Origin: Corynebacterium sp. CNJ-954
Lineage (GTDB): Bacteria; Actinomycetota; Actinomycetes; Mycobacteriales; Mycobacteriaceae
Assembly: GCF_001942345.1 (NCBI RefSeq)
Contig: NZ_MKKI01000045.1
Span: 1 to 64,000 of the forward strand
Direction of reading: 5' to 3'
Length of the DNA stretch: 64,000 bases
A program made the translations under genes and the position numbers. Each line of letters begins with the position of its first letter. Positions within the stretch are counted from its first letter, which is position 1. The notes below the pieces were generated by a model. That model did no database searches and was not told where the DNA came from. It saw only the letters and a list, made by a program, of their open reading frames with translations. Below are positions 15,629-23,537 of this stretch, one piece after another.

Positions 15629-16699
15629 TTGTCCCTCACCGTGAAGGCACTCCAGAAGACCAGCGCCGACGACCCGTTCCGTGTTGTAGAGATAGAGCGC
15701 CGTGACCCGCGTCCTGATGATGTTGTCATCGACATCGCAGCGGCCGGCATCTGCCACAGCGACATCCACACGATCCGTAACGAGTGGGGTAGCGCCCACT
15801 TTCCCCTTACCGTCGGCCACGAGATCGCGGGCACGATATCCGCTGTCGGCTCCAACGTGACGAACTGGAAGATCGGGGACCGGGTCGGCGTCGGCTGCAT
15901 GGTCAACTCCTGCGGCGAATGCGAACAATGCCGAAACGGCCAAGAACAAGACTGCCTCAAGGGTGCGATCATGACCTACGATTCTGTCGACGTTGACGGA
16001 AGCATCACACAGGGTGGTTACTCGCAGAAGATCGTCGTTAACGAGCAGTTCGTCTGCCGTGTCCCTGACAGTATCGACTTCGACGTTGCTGCGCCGCTGC
16101 TGTGCGCCGGGATCACCACATATGCGCCCCTGAAGCGATGGGGCGCTGGGCCGGGAAAGAAGGTCGCGATCCTAGGCCTTGGCGGGCTGGGGCACATGGG
16201 CGTCCAGATCGCTGTCGCGATGGGTGCGGATGTGACGGTGCTGTCGCGTACCCGTAAGAAGGAACAGCTCGCCGCCGAGCTCGGAGCCTCTGGAACACTC
16301 GCGACCGAGGACGAGGGCTTCTTTAGCGACCATGCCGGGGAGTTTGACCTGATCCTCAACACGATCAGTGCCGACATCCCCCTGGACAACTACCTGTCCC
16401 TGCTGAAACCCCATGGTGCGTTGGCCGTGGTGGGCATGCCGCCCGCAGCACAGCCCCTGCACTTCGGCTCAGTGGTTGGGGGATCGAAGATCCTCGCTGG
16501 GTCGATGATCGGCGGAATCACCGAGACTCAAGAGATGCTGGACTTCTGCGCCGAACACAACATCGGTGCGATCATTGAAAAGGTCGGTGTAAACGAGGTG
16601 GACACTACATACGATCGGGTCGTACGAGGCGAGGTTTACTTCCGCGCTGTGATTGATACGAGCGAGTTCGATGGTCAAGAGGCCACCGCGTTGGCGTGA
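15629..16699 (+). CDS. Zinc-dependent alcohol dehydrogenase (YahK/cinnamyl-type)
   Basis: 356 residues. The start is TTG 15629, fixed by AGGAGG at 15618-15623. Zinc ligands are in place: catalytic CHSD (GICHSDIHT) and GHEIAG, and a structural site of four Cys in CGECEQCRNGQEQDC. NAD(P) binding is shown by AILGLGGLGHMGVQIAVAMG. The pattern with GHEIAGTISAVG and LLCAGITTYAPLKRWG fits NADP-dependent aldehyde reductases of the cinnamyl alcohol dehydrogenase type, which reduce a wide range of aldehydes in the cytoplasm. It stands alone, just to the right of the dead IS, and may be accessory. Confidence 0.9.
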   Translation: MSLTVKALQKTSADDPFRVVEIERRDPRPDDVVIDIAAAGICHSDIHTIRNEWGSAHFPLTVGHEIAGTISAVGSNVTNWKIGDRVGVGCMVNSCGECEQCRNGQEQDCLKGAIMTYDSVDVDGSITQGGYSQKIVVNEQFVCRVPDSIDFDVAAPLLCAGITTYAPLKRWGAGPGKKVAILGLGGLGHMGVQIAVAMGADVTVLSRTRKKEQLAAELGASGTLATEDEGFFSDHAGEFDLILNTISADIPLDNYLSLLKPHGALAVVGMPPAAQPLHFGSVVGGSKILAGSMIGGITETQEMLDFCAEHNIGAIIEKVGVNEVDTTYDRVVRGEVYFRAVIDTSEFDGQEATALA

Positions 16700-17079
16700 C
16701 ATTGCTGCGGCCCTTGCGCGATTCACGATATAAACGAGATTCGCGGGACATGTACGCCGGTTCAGACTATGGCTTCTGGGGAAGTTATTGAACGAGGCAT
16801 CCTCGTCCGCCCGCCGCACATCCATCTCCCCGGTGATGCCTGAGACTGCGCTTCGAGAACTGACCGACATTATTCGAGAGCACCGACTCAACCGCTCGAT
16901 CGTAATCGCCGTGTACGACTTCGATATCGAGGCTAGCTTCAATAAGTATGGCTTGATTGAGGGGAACGACGGGTAGATTAGCGAGGTACCGGACGAATCG
17001 GACGCCGAGATTGAATCCGGAACACGCCGGGTGCTCATCGACGGCAGCAACAGGCCCTCAGCGATGGTAAAGCGACAAA
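16700..17079. other. Gene-free stretch, possible relics
   Basis: About 380 bases. Short frames on either strand do not resemble proteins and have no ribosome sites. The piece near 16980-17060 reads like the end of a lost gene, but I cannot identify it. Confidence 0.4.
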
Positions 17080-17103
17080 CCCCCCGCCATGTAAGGCAGG
17101 GGG
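17080..17103 (-). terminator. Hairpin after the LGFP lipoprotein gene
   Basis: Arms 17080-17088 and 17095-17103 form a GC-rich nine-pair stem with one mismatch; on the minus strand TTTG follows. It lies 20 bases beyond the stop of the lipoprotein gene. The short T-run makes it a moderate candidate; a hairpin left by a small insertion element is an alternative. Confidence 0.5.
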
Positions 17104-17122
17104 AAGGGTCGAGAGGTTTTGG

Positions 17123-17704
17123 CTACTGGCCGCTCTCAATATCAGCGTCCCAGTTGCCTTCGTCATCCTGCATCCACGAAATCGTGCCGTTCTCGAACTG
17201 CTGAGTCCAGCCCTGCATCGCGTCGCCTGATTCCGGGGCGGTTGGCAGACCGATGTCATTATCGAGGCCACCGTCGTTGGCCCAGGTCTCGCCGATCTTC
17301 CCGATCAGCGGGGTCACCTCGCCGCTATCATTCTCAACCGCCCAGCCATTCTCAAACGTAGCCAGGGTCGCACCGTCAGCGCTTTCAACGCTCTTCACAG
17401 CGCCCCAAGCACCCTGCTCGCCGCCTGCCTCGTCGTAGGCGGACTGCAGGCCCTCGGTGAGCTCGGTGTTCGCAGTTTCCTCCGATTCTGAGCCTGCACC
17501 CTCCGACTCAGTGCTGGAAGCGTCCGCAGATTCAGACGAATCCGAACCGCTCATTGCGTCGGATGCTTCCGCTGCACCGCTTTCAGCGGCTGAACTTGCG
17601 CCTGAAACGGCGTCCGAAGCGTCATCTTCACTGCATGCTGCAGCTCCGAGGAGTAGGCCGCCTGCAGCAACGACGGTGATTGTGCGCTTGAGGTTGATTC
17701 TCAT
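17123..17704 (-). CDS. LGFP-repeat lipoprotein
   Basis: 193 residues from ATG 17704. The signal ends with the lipobox LLLGAAAC, so the mature protein is lipid-anchored at its Cys. An acidic Ser/Ala/Glu linker (residues about 25-85) follows. The rest is one LGFP-repeat module: GEQGAWGAVKSVESADG, FENGWAVENDSGEV, IGKIGETWANDGGLDNDIG, LPTAPE and WTQQFENGTISW. LGFP repeats occur in actinobacterial cell-wall proteins, some joined to mycolyltransferases, and are thought to help attach proteins to the wall or build it. An upstream start at 17746 would place residues before the charged signal start and is not preferred. Confidence 0.85.
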   Translation of the reverse strand: MRINLKRTITVVAAGGLLLGAAACSEDDASDAVSGASSAAESGAAEASDAMSGSDSSESADASSTESEGAGSESEETANTELTEGLQSAYDEAGGEQGAWGAVKSVESADGATLATFENGWAVENDSGEVTPLIGKIGETWANDGGLDNDIGLPTAPESGDAMQGWTQQFENGTISWMQDDEGNWDADIESGQ

Positions 17705-17746
17705 AGTGGAACTGCCTTCCGTGTCAACGTGCGGGATGTAGTTCAC

Positions 17747-18224
17747 TTCCTGTTGTACATGAGACCTCGGTTTCTTGCATGGTTTTTCTTCGGTGCGAAC
17801 GAGGGGATGTGGCGAAAGTATCGTTCCTATAAATCTCGGGAATGATTTCCAAAAAGGTTCAGAACCCGTACAGTTTTAACGGCTCTATGACCTCGGTGGC
17901 GGCTGAACCGCAGTTGTCGGGTGCCCCCCGGGGTGGGTACGTGGTCGTGGTGGTCGCTGTTTGTGCCGGTGGTGGGGGTGTCTTATGTGTCGAGACGGCG
18001 GAGGTTAGGGGCTGTCGTTCGTGATGACGAGGTGCGGGGCATTGGCGGGTGAGGTGGTAGTCCTCCGAGGGTCGTCCTTCGGTGGTCTTCTTGACAGCAC
18101 CGGCAAGAGGCCTGTTCACGTCATGTCTTCCCCGGTTGTCCGACCCCCTGTGCCGCTTCCGTGAGTGCCGCCGTATGCGGCCTGTACGCCTGTCTGAGAG
18201 GTCGAATAGTAGGATGACGTAGTG
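17747..18224. other. Gene-free stretch
   Basis: About 480 bases with no credible gene on either strand. It contains the promoter side of the LGFP lipoprotein gene and the downstream side of the 18282-18557 gene. Nothing else recognised. Confidence 0.45.
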
Positions 18225-18259
18225 AAGCCCCAATGCCGATGTGAGCGGCATTGGGGCTT
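18225..18259 (-). terminator. Perfect 14-bp stem terminator
   Basis: AAGCCCCAATGCCG (18225-18238) and its exact complement (18246-18259) enclose seven bases. It follows the minus-strand gene ending at 18282 by 22 bases. T-rich bases flank it on both sides (TTCTTCT on the plus strand), so it could work in both directions. Confidence 0.7.
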
Positions 18260-18281
18260 CTTCTGTGCTTGCTGGTCAGTG

Positions 18282-18557
18282 TTACTCGGTGGTGTTCATG
18301 CCTGCTTCTTGTGCCTGGCTGGTGAGGATGTCCAGGGTGTAGGCGAGGTCGTGCGCGTGAGCGGCTGCGTCTGCATACATGTCGGCCTGAGCGCGGTATC
18401 CGTCGGGCTGTCCGGTGCGCTCGTGGTGTGCGAGGGTCAGTAGATCGTTGATAGCGTCGGTGGTGCGGAGGGCCAATCGGCTGTTCTCATTCGGGGTATC
18501 GATGTTCATGTAGTCGTCGAGGATGATCGGGCCGTAGGTCTCGGTGTAGTCGCTCAT
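18282..18557 (-). CDS. Hypothetical small acidic protein
   Basis: 91 residues, predicted largely helical with many Ala, Asp and His residues (QADMYADAAAHAHDLAYTLD) and no signal peptide or membrane helix. AAAGGCACC before ATG 18557 is a fair ribosome site. I do not recognise it. It is followed by a strong terminator and stands close to the tRNA-like fragment at 18661, so it may be the last gene of the accessory island. Confidence 0.55.
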   Translation of the reverse strand: MSDYTETYGPIILDDYMNIDTPNENSRLALRTTDAINDLLTLAHHERTGQPDGYRAQADMYADAAAHAHDLAYTLDILTSQAQEAGMNTTE

Positions 18558-18660
18558 AGCTGGTGCCTTTCTGCGGCTGTTCTACTATTCTTTTCCTACA
18601 GGATCGTAGGGGAGTAGCATGGTTACTGGTCCTGACCTGCAGATAATGTCATTATGTTGT

Positions 18661-18680
18661 GGATTCCCCATAGCTCCACA
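18661..18680 (+). tRNA. 3' end fragment of a tRNA-Ala-like gene (possible att site)
   Basis: GATTCCCCATAGCTCCACA resembles the T-stem, acceptor strand and tail of tRNA-Ala. TAGCTCC would pair with GGGGCTA and place a U at position 70, the G3-U70 pair that marks tRNA-Ala. There is no matching 5' part here. A tRNA-style terminator follows. Such fragments are left at the far end of an island that integrates into a tRNA gene. The intact tRNA is not in the window. Confidence 0.45.
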
Positions 18681-18705
18681 GAGTGCCGTTCATGAACTGC
18701 AGAGG

Positions 18706-18751
18706 CCGGGGATCACACACTCTTTACGAGAGTGTGTGATCCCCGGTTTTT
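18706..18751 (+). terminator. Strong terminator, tRNA-style
   Basis: CCGGGGATCACACACTCT (18706-18723) pairs perfectly with 18729-18746 and is followed by TTTTT. The context is very like that after tRNA-Leu at 62405: both have GTTCA.GAA.TG and GCCGG before the stem and end in CCGGTTTTTCGTTGTC. This supports the view that the short tRNA-like piece upstream is the tail of a tRNA gene. Confidence 0.9.
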
Positions 18752-19031
18752 CGTTGTCCCACCGGCGCGGGGCTCGAGAATCGCAGGGTACGTTCCTTTC
18801 GTCAGAAGCAGCGCGTCGGGGCCGCGGCGCTTCGTGAAGGCGCCTCCCGACAGCCGTTCAAGACGGGACTGCAACTACCTAAGCGGATGAATGTTGCGAA
18901 TAGTCGTGCGGGACGAGGGGTCTCATCACATATATCATGCACGTAACGAGTTCCTGACTGCGATGGGACGATACAATCGCCACGTAGGCTTCGATGATAT
19001 TTGTCTCCGCCCGACCGTAAAGGGGCCCATC
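18752..19031. other. Spacer after the tRNA-like fragment
   Basis: About 280 bases. No gene recognised; the frame upstream of 19032 is open but lacks a good start. Confidence 0.35.
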
Positions 19032-19451
19032 ATGCTATCCAACCCCAAAATCCTTCAGATGCAGAACGAACACCAGGCGGAGGTTCGTCGGCTCAAGGAG
19101 GAATCAGGATCAATCGACCACCCGGACCTCGTTGAGATCCTGAAGTGTGATGACCCGGCTGATCAGGACCAACTCGGTGCTTCTCTCGACGCCCTCGAAT
19201 CCTCGATACGGAGCGGCGAGTTAGCTGTTAACGAGCGAGAACTTCTGCTCTTTCTCGGCCGGATGCTACTCCAACACCACGGAGGGCAGTGGGGAGTTAT
19301 AACGCGGACAAAGAGTGACGGAGAGCCGACGCCAATGGCAGGGGTCTTCGCGATGGGCGGCACCTCGTTCGATCCAGTTTCCATGTGGGCAGAGTACCTG
19401 CTTAATGATCGCACTGCCCCGCCACTGAGGCTGTTGATGGGGTTCGAGTGA
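19032..19451 (+). CDS. Hypothetical protein
   Basis: 139 residues from ATG 19032, which has AAAGGGG upstream. The N-terminal half is charged and helical (MQNEHQAEVRRLKEESGSID, then LGASLDALESSIRSGELAVN), the C-terminal half hydrophobic with WGVITRTKSDGEPTPM and SMWAEYLLNDRTAPPLRLLM. No signal peptide. Family not recognised. The first plus-strand gene after the presumed island boundary. Confidence 0.55.
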   Translation: MLSNPKILQMQNEHQAEVRRLKEESGSIDHPDLVEILKCDDPADQDQLGASLDALESSIRSGELAVNERELLLFLGRMLLQHHGGQWGVITRTKSDGEPTPMAGVFAMGGTSFDPVSMWAEYLLNDRTAPPLRLLMGFE

Positions 19452-19840
19452 CCGCTCGTTCATCGGTTAGAGTCCGGACTGTTCATGGCCAGGCTCCAAC
19501 TCTTGGGTACGGCGGCGGTGAGGTCTTCGGTATGAAGACTGGAATCACGCGGGAGCCATTGAAGACAAGGGGTTGTAAGGCGTGTTCAAGGCGTCAACTA
19601 CAGTGGGCGCCAGCAACGTTGCTGAAATTCTGAAAGAACCCGTGATTCCCGGGAACTTTCCAGTCTCGGGGGAGTGCCCGTCCACTCTCTTCGGCGGTGG
19701 GGTCGCCACCCATAAGGGTGGCGGACGGGGTCTCTGTGATACCCCCGGCCGTATGGTTAATTCACCGTATGAATTACTGAGCCGTTAGATTCTCCTTAGG
19801 CGTGTCACCATCCTGCGCGTAACCACCACAAGGAGGGCCC
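19452..19840. other. Gene-free stretch with a small hairpin
   Basis: About 390 bases. A hairpin CGCCACCC/GGGTGGCG (19704-19711 and 19716-19723) has no T-run after it. No gene recognised. AAGGAGG close to 19840 serves the next gene. Confidence 0.4.
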
Positions 19841-20074
19841 GTGAACAACCGAAAGCTTGCTACGGCAGCCGTCGTCGCCGCACTAGCCCTCGCCACGGCG
19901 GCCTGTGGTGGGGAATCCGAGGCCGAAGACGCACCGAAGGTGCCTGCGGTGACGAGCTGCATTACTCCTGTGCCACCGCATACGACCACGCCCGCGCCCA
20001 GTACTGAAAAAAGTGCAGAGCCTGCCCCTCATCAGGAAGATGACTCCTCAGTCGCTGACAAAGCGGCACGTTAG
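19841..20074 (+). CDS. Small lipoprotein, possibly truncated
   Basis: 77 residues from GTG 19841, with AAGGAGG upstream. Signal peptide VVAALALATAACGGE ends in a lipobox with Cys at residue 22. The mature part is only about 55 residues, Pro/Thr-rich and then acidic, with no domain. That length suggests either a short surface lipopeptide or the start of a longer protein cut by an early stop. It lies before a convergent MarR gene. Confidence 0.6.
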   Translation: MNNRKLATAAVVAALALATAACGGESEAEDAPKVPAVTSCITPVPPHTTTPAPSTEKSAEPAPHQEDDSSVADKAAR

Positions 20075-20101
20075 TGGACATTCGGCTGTCGCTATGCGTG
20101 T

Positions 20102-20548
20102 TCAGCGCCGGGGATCATCCGGTGTGTAGAACTCGCGCATGGCTGTGAGGAACCGGATGACGGTGTCGAGCTCATCGGCACTGAAGCTGGCCGCGAGGGT
20201 GGCGAACCGCTCGTCGACGTCGCCGTAGAGCGACTGTAGGGGACCGACGGCTTCCGGGATCAGGTTAATGACCGTGCGGCGGCGGTCCATGTTGTCAGGG
20301 GCTCGGCGGACGAAACCGGCGCGTTCGAGTCGGTCGACGATCCGAGTGACCGTGCTGGTCGGAATCCCCGTTGCTGCGCTGATCTGCCGTGGAGTGCGAA
20401 TGTCCTCATTGAGGACCAGCAGGTGCAGGGTCTGCAGGTCGGTCATCTGCAGTCCGTTGTCGCGCGCGATGCGGTCATTGCCCAACGTGGCATCCACGAT
20501 CTGCCGTTGTAGTGCAATGCGTACCTGTTCTACCAGCGCATTCGTCAC
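20102..20548 (-). CDS. MarR-family transcriptional regulator
   Basis: 148 residues. The winged helix is clear: TPRQISAATGIPTSTVTRIVDRLERAGFVRR, then the wing NMDRRRTVINLIPEA. Helices at both ends would form the dimer. It is divergently transcribed from the NAD(P)-binding gene at 20651 and the 100 bases between them contain a perfect palindrome. Known MarR proteins with this layout repress the neighbour and release it on binding a phenolic or oxidant ligand. The ligand is unknown. Confidence 0.9.
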   Translation of the reverse strand: MTNALVEQVRIALQRQIVDATLGNDRIARDNGLQMTDLQTLHLLVLNEDIRTPRQISAATGIPTSTVTRIVDRLERAGFVRRAPDNMDRRRTVINLIPEAVGPLQSLYGDVDERFATLAASFSADELDTVIRFLTAMREFYTPDDPRR

Positions 20549-20569
20549 AAGCGAACCTCCTTGTTAAAG

Positions 20570-20588
20570 TATTCCCATATCGGGAATA
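20570..20588. promoter_or_regulatory. Palindromic operator between MarR gene and NAD(P)-binding gene
   Basis: TATTCCCATATCGGGAATA is a palindrome with perfect 7-base arms, 21 bases upstream of the MarR start. A looser second copy (ATCGGGATTAT) follows at about 20595. It is the natural site for the divergent MarR repressor. Confidence 0.7.
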
Positions 20589-20650
20589 TCTATGATCGGG
20601 ATTATCTGGCGAGTATATCTGGTGATCCCTCGGACAGGAGGCGAGACACG

Positions 20651-21286
20651 ATGAGAATTCTGGTGCCCGGCGCCACCGGCATGGTTGGCCGTCACGTCGT
20701 TGAACAGGCCCTGGAACGGGGTCACGAGGTCACCGCCATTGCACGGCGGCCGGAGTCCTTGGGCGTTGAACACCCCCGCCTTTCGGTTGAGCCGGCGGAT
20801 ATCACCAAAGCCGGATCGGTCGACCCGCTTCTCGAGGACATCGATGCGGTCGTGAGCACGGTCGGTATCGGCACATCGAGGGAACCGACGACCCTCTACT
20901 CGGAGGGGACTCGGAACCTTCTGCGTGCGATGAAACATCACGGAGTAACACGCATTGTCCTCATCTCTTCCGAGGTCGCTGACCACTGGGCACACCAGGG
21001 CCTGCTGAAACTCTGGGTGGTGCTGCCGCTTCTCCAGAAGTTCCTCGGTGCCACCTACGACGACATGCGCCGCATGGACGTCGTGCTCTGGGAGGGGGAT
21101 GCGCAATGGACGGCGGTCCGTGCTCCTCGCATCCGTCCCGCGAAGGCCAAGGGAAACTACCGCCTCAATACCGAAGAACCATTGCGACGTGGGTGGTCAA
21201 TCACCGCGCCAGACATGGCCACCGCGCTGCTCGACATTGCAGAGCGTCAGGATCTCGGTCGCACCCACCTCTACGTCGCGAACTGA
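20651..21286 (+). CDS. NAD(P)-binding atypical SDR family protein
   Basis: 211 residues from ATG 20651, with AGGAGG before it. The start MRILVPGATGMVGRHVVEQA has the G..GM.G nucleotide-binding motif of atypical short-chain dehydrogenases (NmrA/YwnB-like), and IVLISSEVADHW lies where the catalytic region sits. These proteins bind NADPH and act as quinone reductases or redox sensors. The family lacks the usual Tyr-Lys pair, and none is seen. Divergent from the MarR regulator, which probably controls it. Confidence 0.85.
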   Translation: MRILVPGATGMVGRHVVEQALERGHEVTAIARRPESLGVEHPRLSVEPADITKAGSVDPLLEDIDAVVSTVGIGTSREPTTLYSEGTRNLLRAMKHHGVTRIVLISSEVADHWAHQGLLKLWVVLPLLQKFLGATYDDMRRMDVVLWEGDAQWTAVRAPRIRPAKAKGNYRLNTEEPLRRGWSITAPDMATALLDIAERQDLGRTHLYVAN

Positions 21287-21424
21287 GCGGCTTGCAGCCG
21301 TACGATATCCCGGTGCTGAGCGCGGAGGAGTTCTTTCGCTATTTTCCCTTGCACGGGAAAAGTTCCGCCTAGTGTGGTGTTCGTCACTTTGGCAACAGGC
21401 ACCAACACTATCGGAAGGTAATTC

Positions 21425-21604
21425 ATGGAATCTCTGATCAACCTCATCGAGTCGCTCATCGGCTTCGGATCGTCGACCCTGGATCTCGGATCCTCGATTC
21501 TTTCCGGAGACGGATCACTCGCCGTCGGTTCCAACGTTCTCGACCTCGGCTCGTCCGGAGCGGAACTCAGCGGCGCAGGCTCCGACGTGATTTCGGGGAG
21601 CTGA
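21425..21604 (+). CDS. Small Ser/Gly-rich peptide, porin-like (copy 1)
   Basis: 59 residues from ATG 21425 with GGAAGG before it. It has no signal peptide, no Cys and no charged cluster. It is an amphipathic repetitive sequence (GFGSSTLDLGSS, GSNVLDLGSSGAEL). A second gene of the same style follows at 21707. Short, leaderless, Ser-rich peptides encoded in tandem are the format of corynebacterial PorA/PorH and ProtX, which are exported without a signal, mycoloylated on Ser and sit in the outer membrane. I do not recognise a named homologue, so this is a resemblance only. Confidence 0.6.
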   Translation: MESLINLIESLIGFGSSTLDLGSSILSGDGSLAVGSNVLDLGSSGAELSGAGSDVISGS

Positions 21605-21706
21605 CCGGGGGTAGCTGCAACGTTCCTGTTGCAAGAGGGGAAGGGTTGCCTAAGATAGTGGCCGTACAGCGTCCGCTGGCACCCCTCTCACGTGGAAAGG
21701 TCCACC

Positions 21707-21916
21707 ATGGATACTCTCATCGAGCCCCTCATCAACTTCCTGACCTCTGCCTTCAGTCTCGGCTCGTCGGTCGCCACCGGTAACCCGATCGGCATCGGTT
21801 CCTCCACCCTGGAGCTCGGCTCCTCGGCGATCGATCTGAGCAGTGCCGGCTCCTCCGTCCTGGAGGGTGCAGGGGTTGGCGACGGTGCCAGCGCGGCCGG
21901 AGAAGCTGCGAACTAG
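21707..21916 (+). CDS. Small Ser/Gly-rich peptide, porin-like (copy 2)
   Basis: 69 residues from ATG 21707, preceded by GGAAAGG. The sequence shares the pattern of the gene at 21425: a short hydrophobic start (LIEPLINFLTSAF against LINLIESLIGF) followed by GSS.LELGSSAIDLSSAGSSVL, showing the two are duplicates that have diverged. The C-terminus is Gly/Ala-rich. No signal peptide. Same possible role as its neighbour: a small, perhaps mycoloylated, cell-wall peptide or two-part channel. The 102 bases between them leave room for separate promoters. Confidence 0.6.
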   Translation: MDTLIEPLINFLTSAFSLGSSVATGNPIGIGSSTLELGSSAIDLSSAGSSVLEGAGVGDGASAAGEAAN

Positions 21917-21922
21917 CCTGTA

Positions 21923-22867
21923 CTAGGCCTCCACCGGGTGCTTCTCTCCTGCGAGCCGGGAGGTGAACCTGTGGTACCGCAGTGCGGCGAGCCCCACCAG
22001 GCCCATGCCGATCACCACCCAGGCGAGCAGTACCCACACGGAGTGTGCGATGCCGGCACCGTCGAAGAACGCCACGGAACGGGTGGCGTTCCCGGCGGCA
22101 CCGATCGGCAGGAACTGGCCGATCGCGCCCCACGGGGAGGGCAGCCACTGCCATCCCGTGGCGATACCCGACAGCGGGTTGGAGACGAACAGCGTCAGCA
22201 GTGCACCGATCCCCAGCCCGGGGAAGCCGATCAACGCCTCGAGTCCGAGCACGAACAATGATGTACCGGCGATGCCGAGTGCGAGCACGCCCGCGGTCTC
22301 CCAGTAGTTTCCGTCGAAGGTGCCGAAACCGAACTGCAGGATGGCTCCGACCACGAGACCGGCGAGGATCGAGAACACCACCGATCCGATGATCCGCAGG
22401 CCGTAGCGCTTCTTCATCGTCATCGAGAGGACGGCCGCGGACACCATGCCGCCGAACGCCAGCGGCAATGCGAGTGCGCTGAGCCCGCCAGTGGTCGGAT
22501 CGTCCTGCGTGGTCGGAGCGACGTCCTCGACCTCGGCCTTCATGCCTTCTGCGACGCCGGTGAGGACCTGGGTGTACGGCTGACCGGCGCCGGAGGCGGT
22601 GTAGACGGTGGCCCCGTCAGGGGTGACGGTGACGGCACCGACAGCATCGCGGTCAAGAACGGCCTCCTTGGCGTCAGACGGATCGTCGTAGACGGTGACG
22701 TCGAAGTTCTCGCTGAGCTGGTTGACCACCGGCTCGGGTGCGGTGACCGCGACGGGAATGTCATCGGGGCCTGAGTTCATCTGGGGTGAGAGGAAGGCAA
22801 GCAGCATCAGGGTGACGGCCGCGGTGAGGCCGAGGATGATGCCGCCGAGCTTGAGTGTCGTCTTCAC
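21923..22867 (-). CDS. YhgE/ABC-2-like membrane protein
   Basis: 314 residues from GTG 22867, chosen because CAGGAG lies seven bases upstream; ATG 22882 overlaps that site. One N-terminal helix (GGIILGLTAAVTLMLLAFL) is followed by an extracellular domain of about 115 residues (PDDIPVAVTAPEPVVNQLSE onward) and then five or six helices to the C-terminus (LALPLAFGGMVSAAVLSM and so on). This is the layout of YhgE/Pip and ABC-2-type permeases, seen in lipid and drug exporters and in phage-receptor-like proteins. It is divergent from a TetR gene with a palindrome between. Likely an exporter under TetR control. Confidence 0.75.
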   Translation of the reverse strand: MKTTLKLGGIILGLTAAVTLMLLAFLSPQMNSGPDDIPVAVTAPEPVVNQLSENFDVTVYDDPSDAKEAVLDRDAVGAVTVTPDGATVYTASGAGQPYTQVLTGVAEGMKAEVEDVAPTTQDDPTTGGLSALALPLAFGGMVSAAVLSMTMKKRYGLRIIGSVVFSILAGLVVGAILQFGFGTFDGNYWETAGVLALGIAGTSLFVLGLEALIGFPGLGIGALLTLFVSNPLSGIATGWQWLPSPWGAIGQFLPIGAAGNATRSVAFFDGAGIAHSVWVLLAWVVIGMGLVGLAALRYHRFTSRLAGEKHPVEA

Positions 22868-22896
22868 GGGGATCTCCTGCATGGTAGCGTATTAAT

Positions 22897-22913
22897 CGGA
22901 GCGAAACGCTCCG
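22897..22913. promoter_or_regulatory. Palindromic operator for the divergent TetR gene
   Basis: CGGAGCGAAACGCTCCG, a perfect seven-base inverted repeat around AAA, lies midway between the membrane gene and the TetR gene. A further half site GGAGCGT starts at 22921. Its place between divergent promoters suggests a TetR operator rather than a terminator, although T5 follows. Confidence 0.65.
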
Positions 22914-22962
22914 TTTTTCTGGAGCGTAATCCTCCGGTTACTGAGATGCAAGAGGAGAGTTG

Positions 22963-23537
22963 ATGCGAGCCGATGCACGGGAGAAGAGGGCCGCGTTGAT
23001 CGCCGCGGCCTGGGACCTGTTCGCCCTGAACGGTCCGGAGGTGCCACTGCGTACCGTCGCCGCCGAAGCAGGTGTCGGTATCGGCACGCTCTACCGCCAT
23101 TTCCCCACGCGGGATGACCTCGTGATCGGTCTCATCGAGGACATGGCCCACCGTGTGCTCGAGATCATTGACCGGCACACCGGGAACTGGGACGGATCGG
23201 CGGAGGGGTGGCGCACCTTCGTGCATGAGGTCGCTGCGCTGAAAGTCGCGGCACTGGCGGAACGCACCATCGCCGTCACCCCGGTGGACGGACGGGTGTG
23301 GATCGACACCGAGCCGCTCCGCGAACACTTCCTCTCCGCCTACCAGGCATACTGGAGTTGGCTGCAGCCTCGGGTTTCGTGGAACCGGGGCTGTCGCCCT
23401 GGCGTTTCCACCTCGGGCTGGCGGCGGTGTCACGTCCGATGCCGGAGAAGGCCGAGAGTTTCGCTCCCGGTCAGGCGGAGTGGTTGGTCGACACGTTCAT
23501 CGCCGGGCTCGCGGGTAATTCCGGACCGCGCGGGTGA
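22963..23537 (+). pseudogene. TetR-family regulator, one-base frameshift
   Basis: From ATG 22963 (AGAGGAG upstream) the N-terminal helix-turn-helix is intact: KRAALIAAAWDLFALNGPEV, then TVAAEAGVGIGTLYRHFPTRDDL. The ligand domain continues to LSAYQAY near 23346, after which homology moves to another frame reading ILELAAASGFVEPGLSPWRF and ending GLAGNSGPRG at 23537. The span of 575 bases is one short of a multiple of three. Read without repair, the C-terminal 65 residues are replaced by a long Arg-rich tail. It probably represses the divergent YhgE-like gene. The 3' end overlaps the convergent AlkZ-like gene by 41 bases. Confidence 0.85.

Noticed and set aside
19704..19723. Hairpin CGCCACCC/GGGTGGCG as terminator
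   Set aside because: No T-run follows on either strand and no gene ends close by; kept only as a note.
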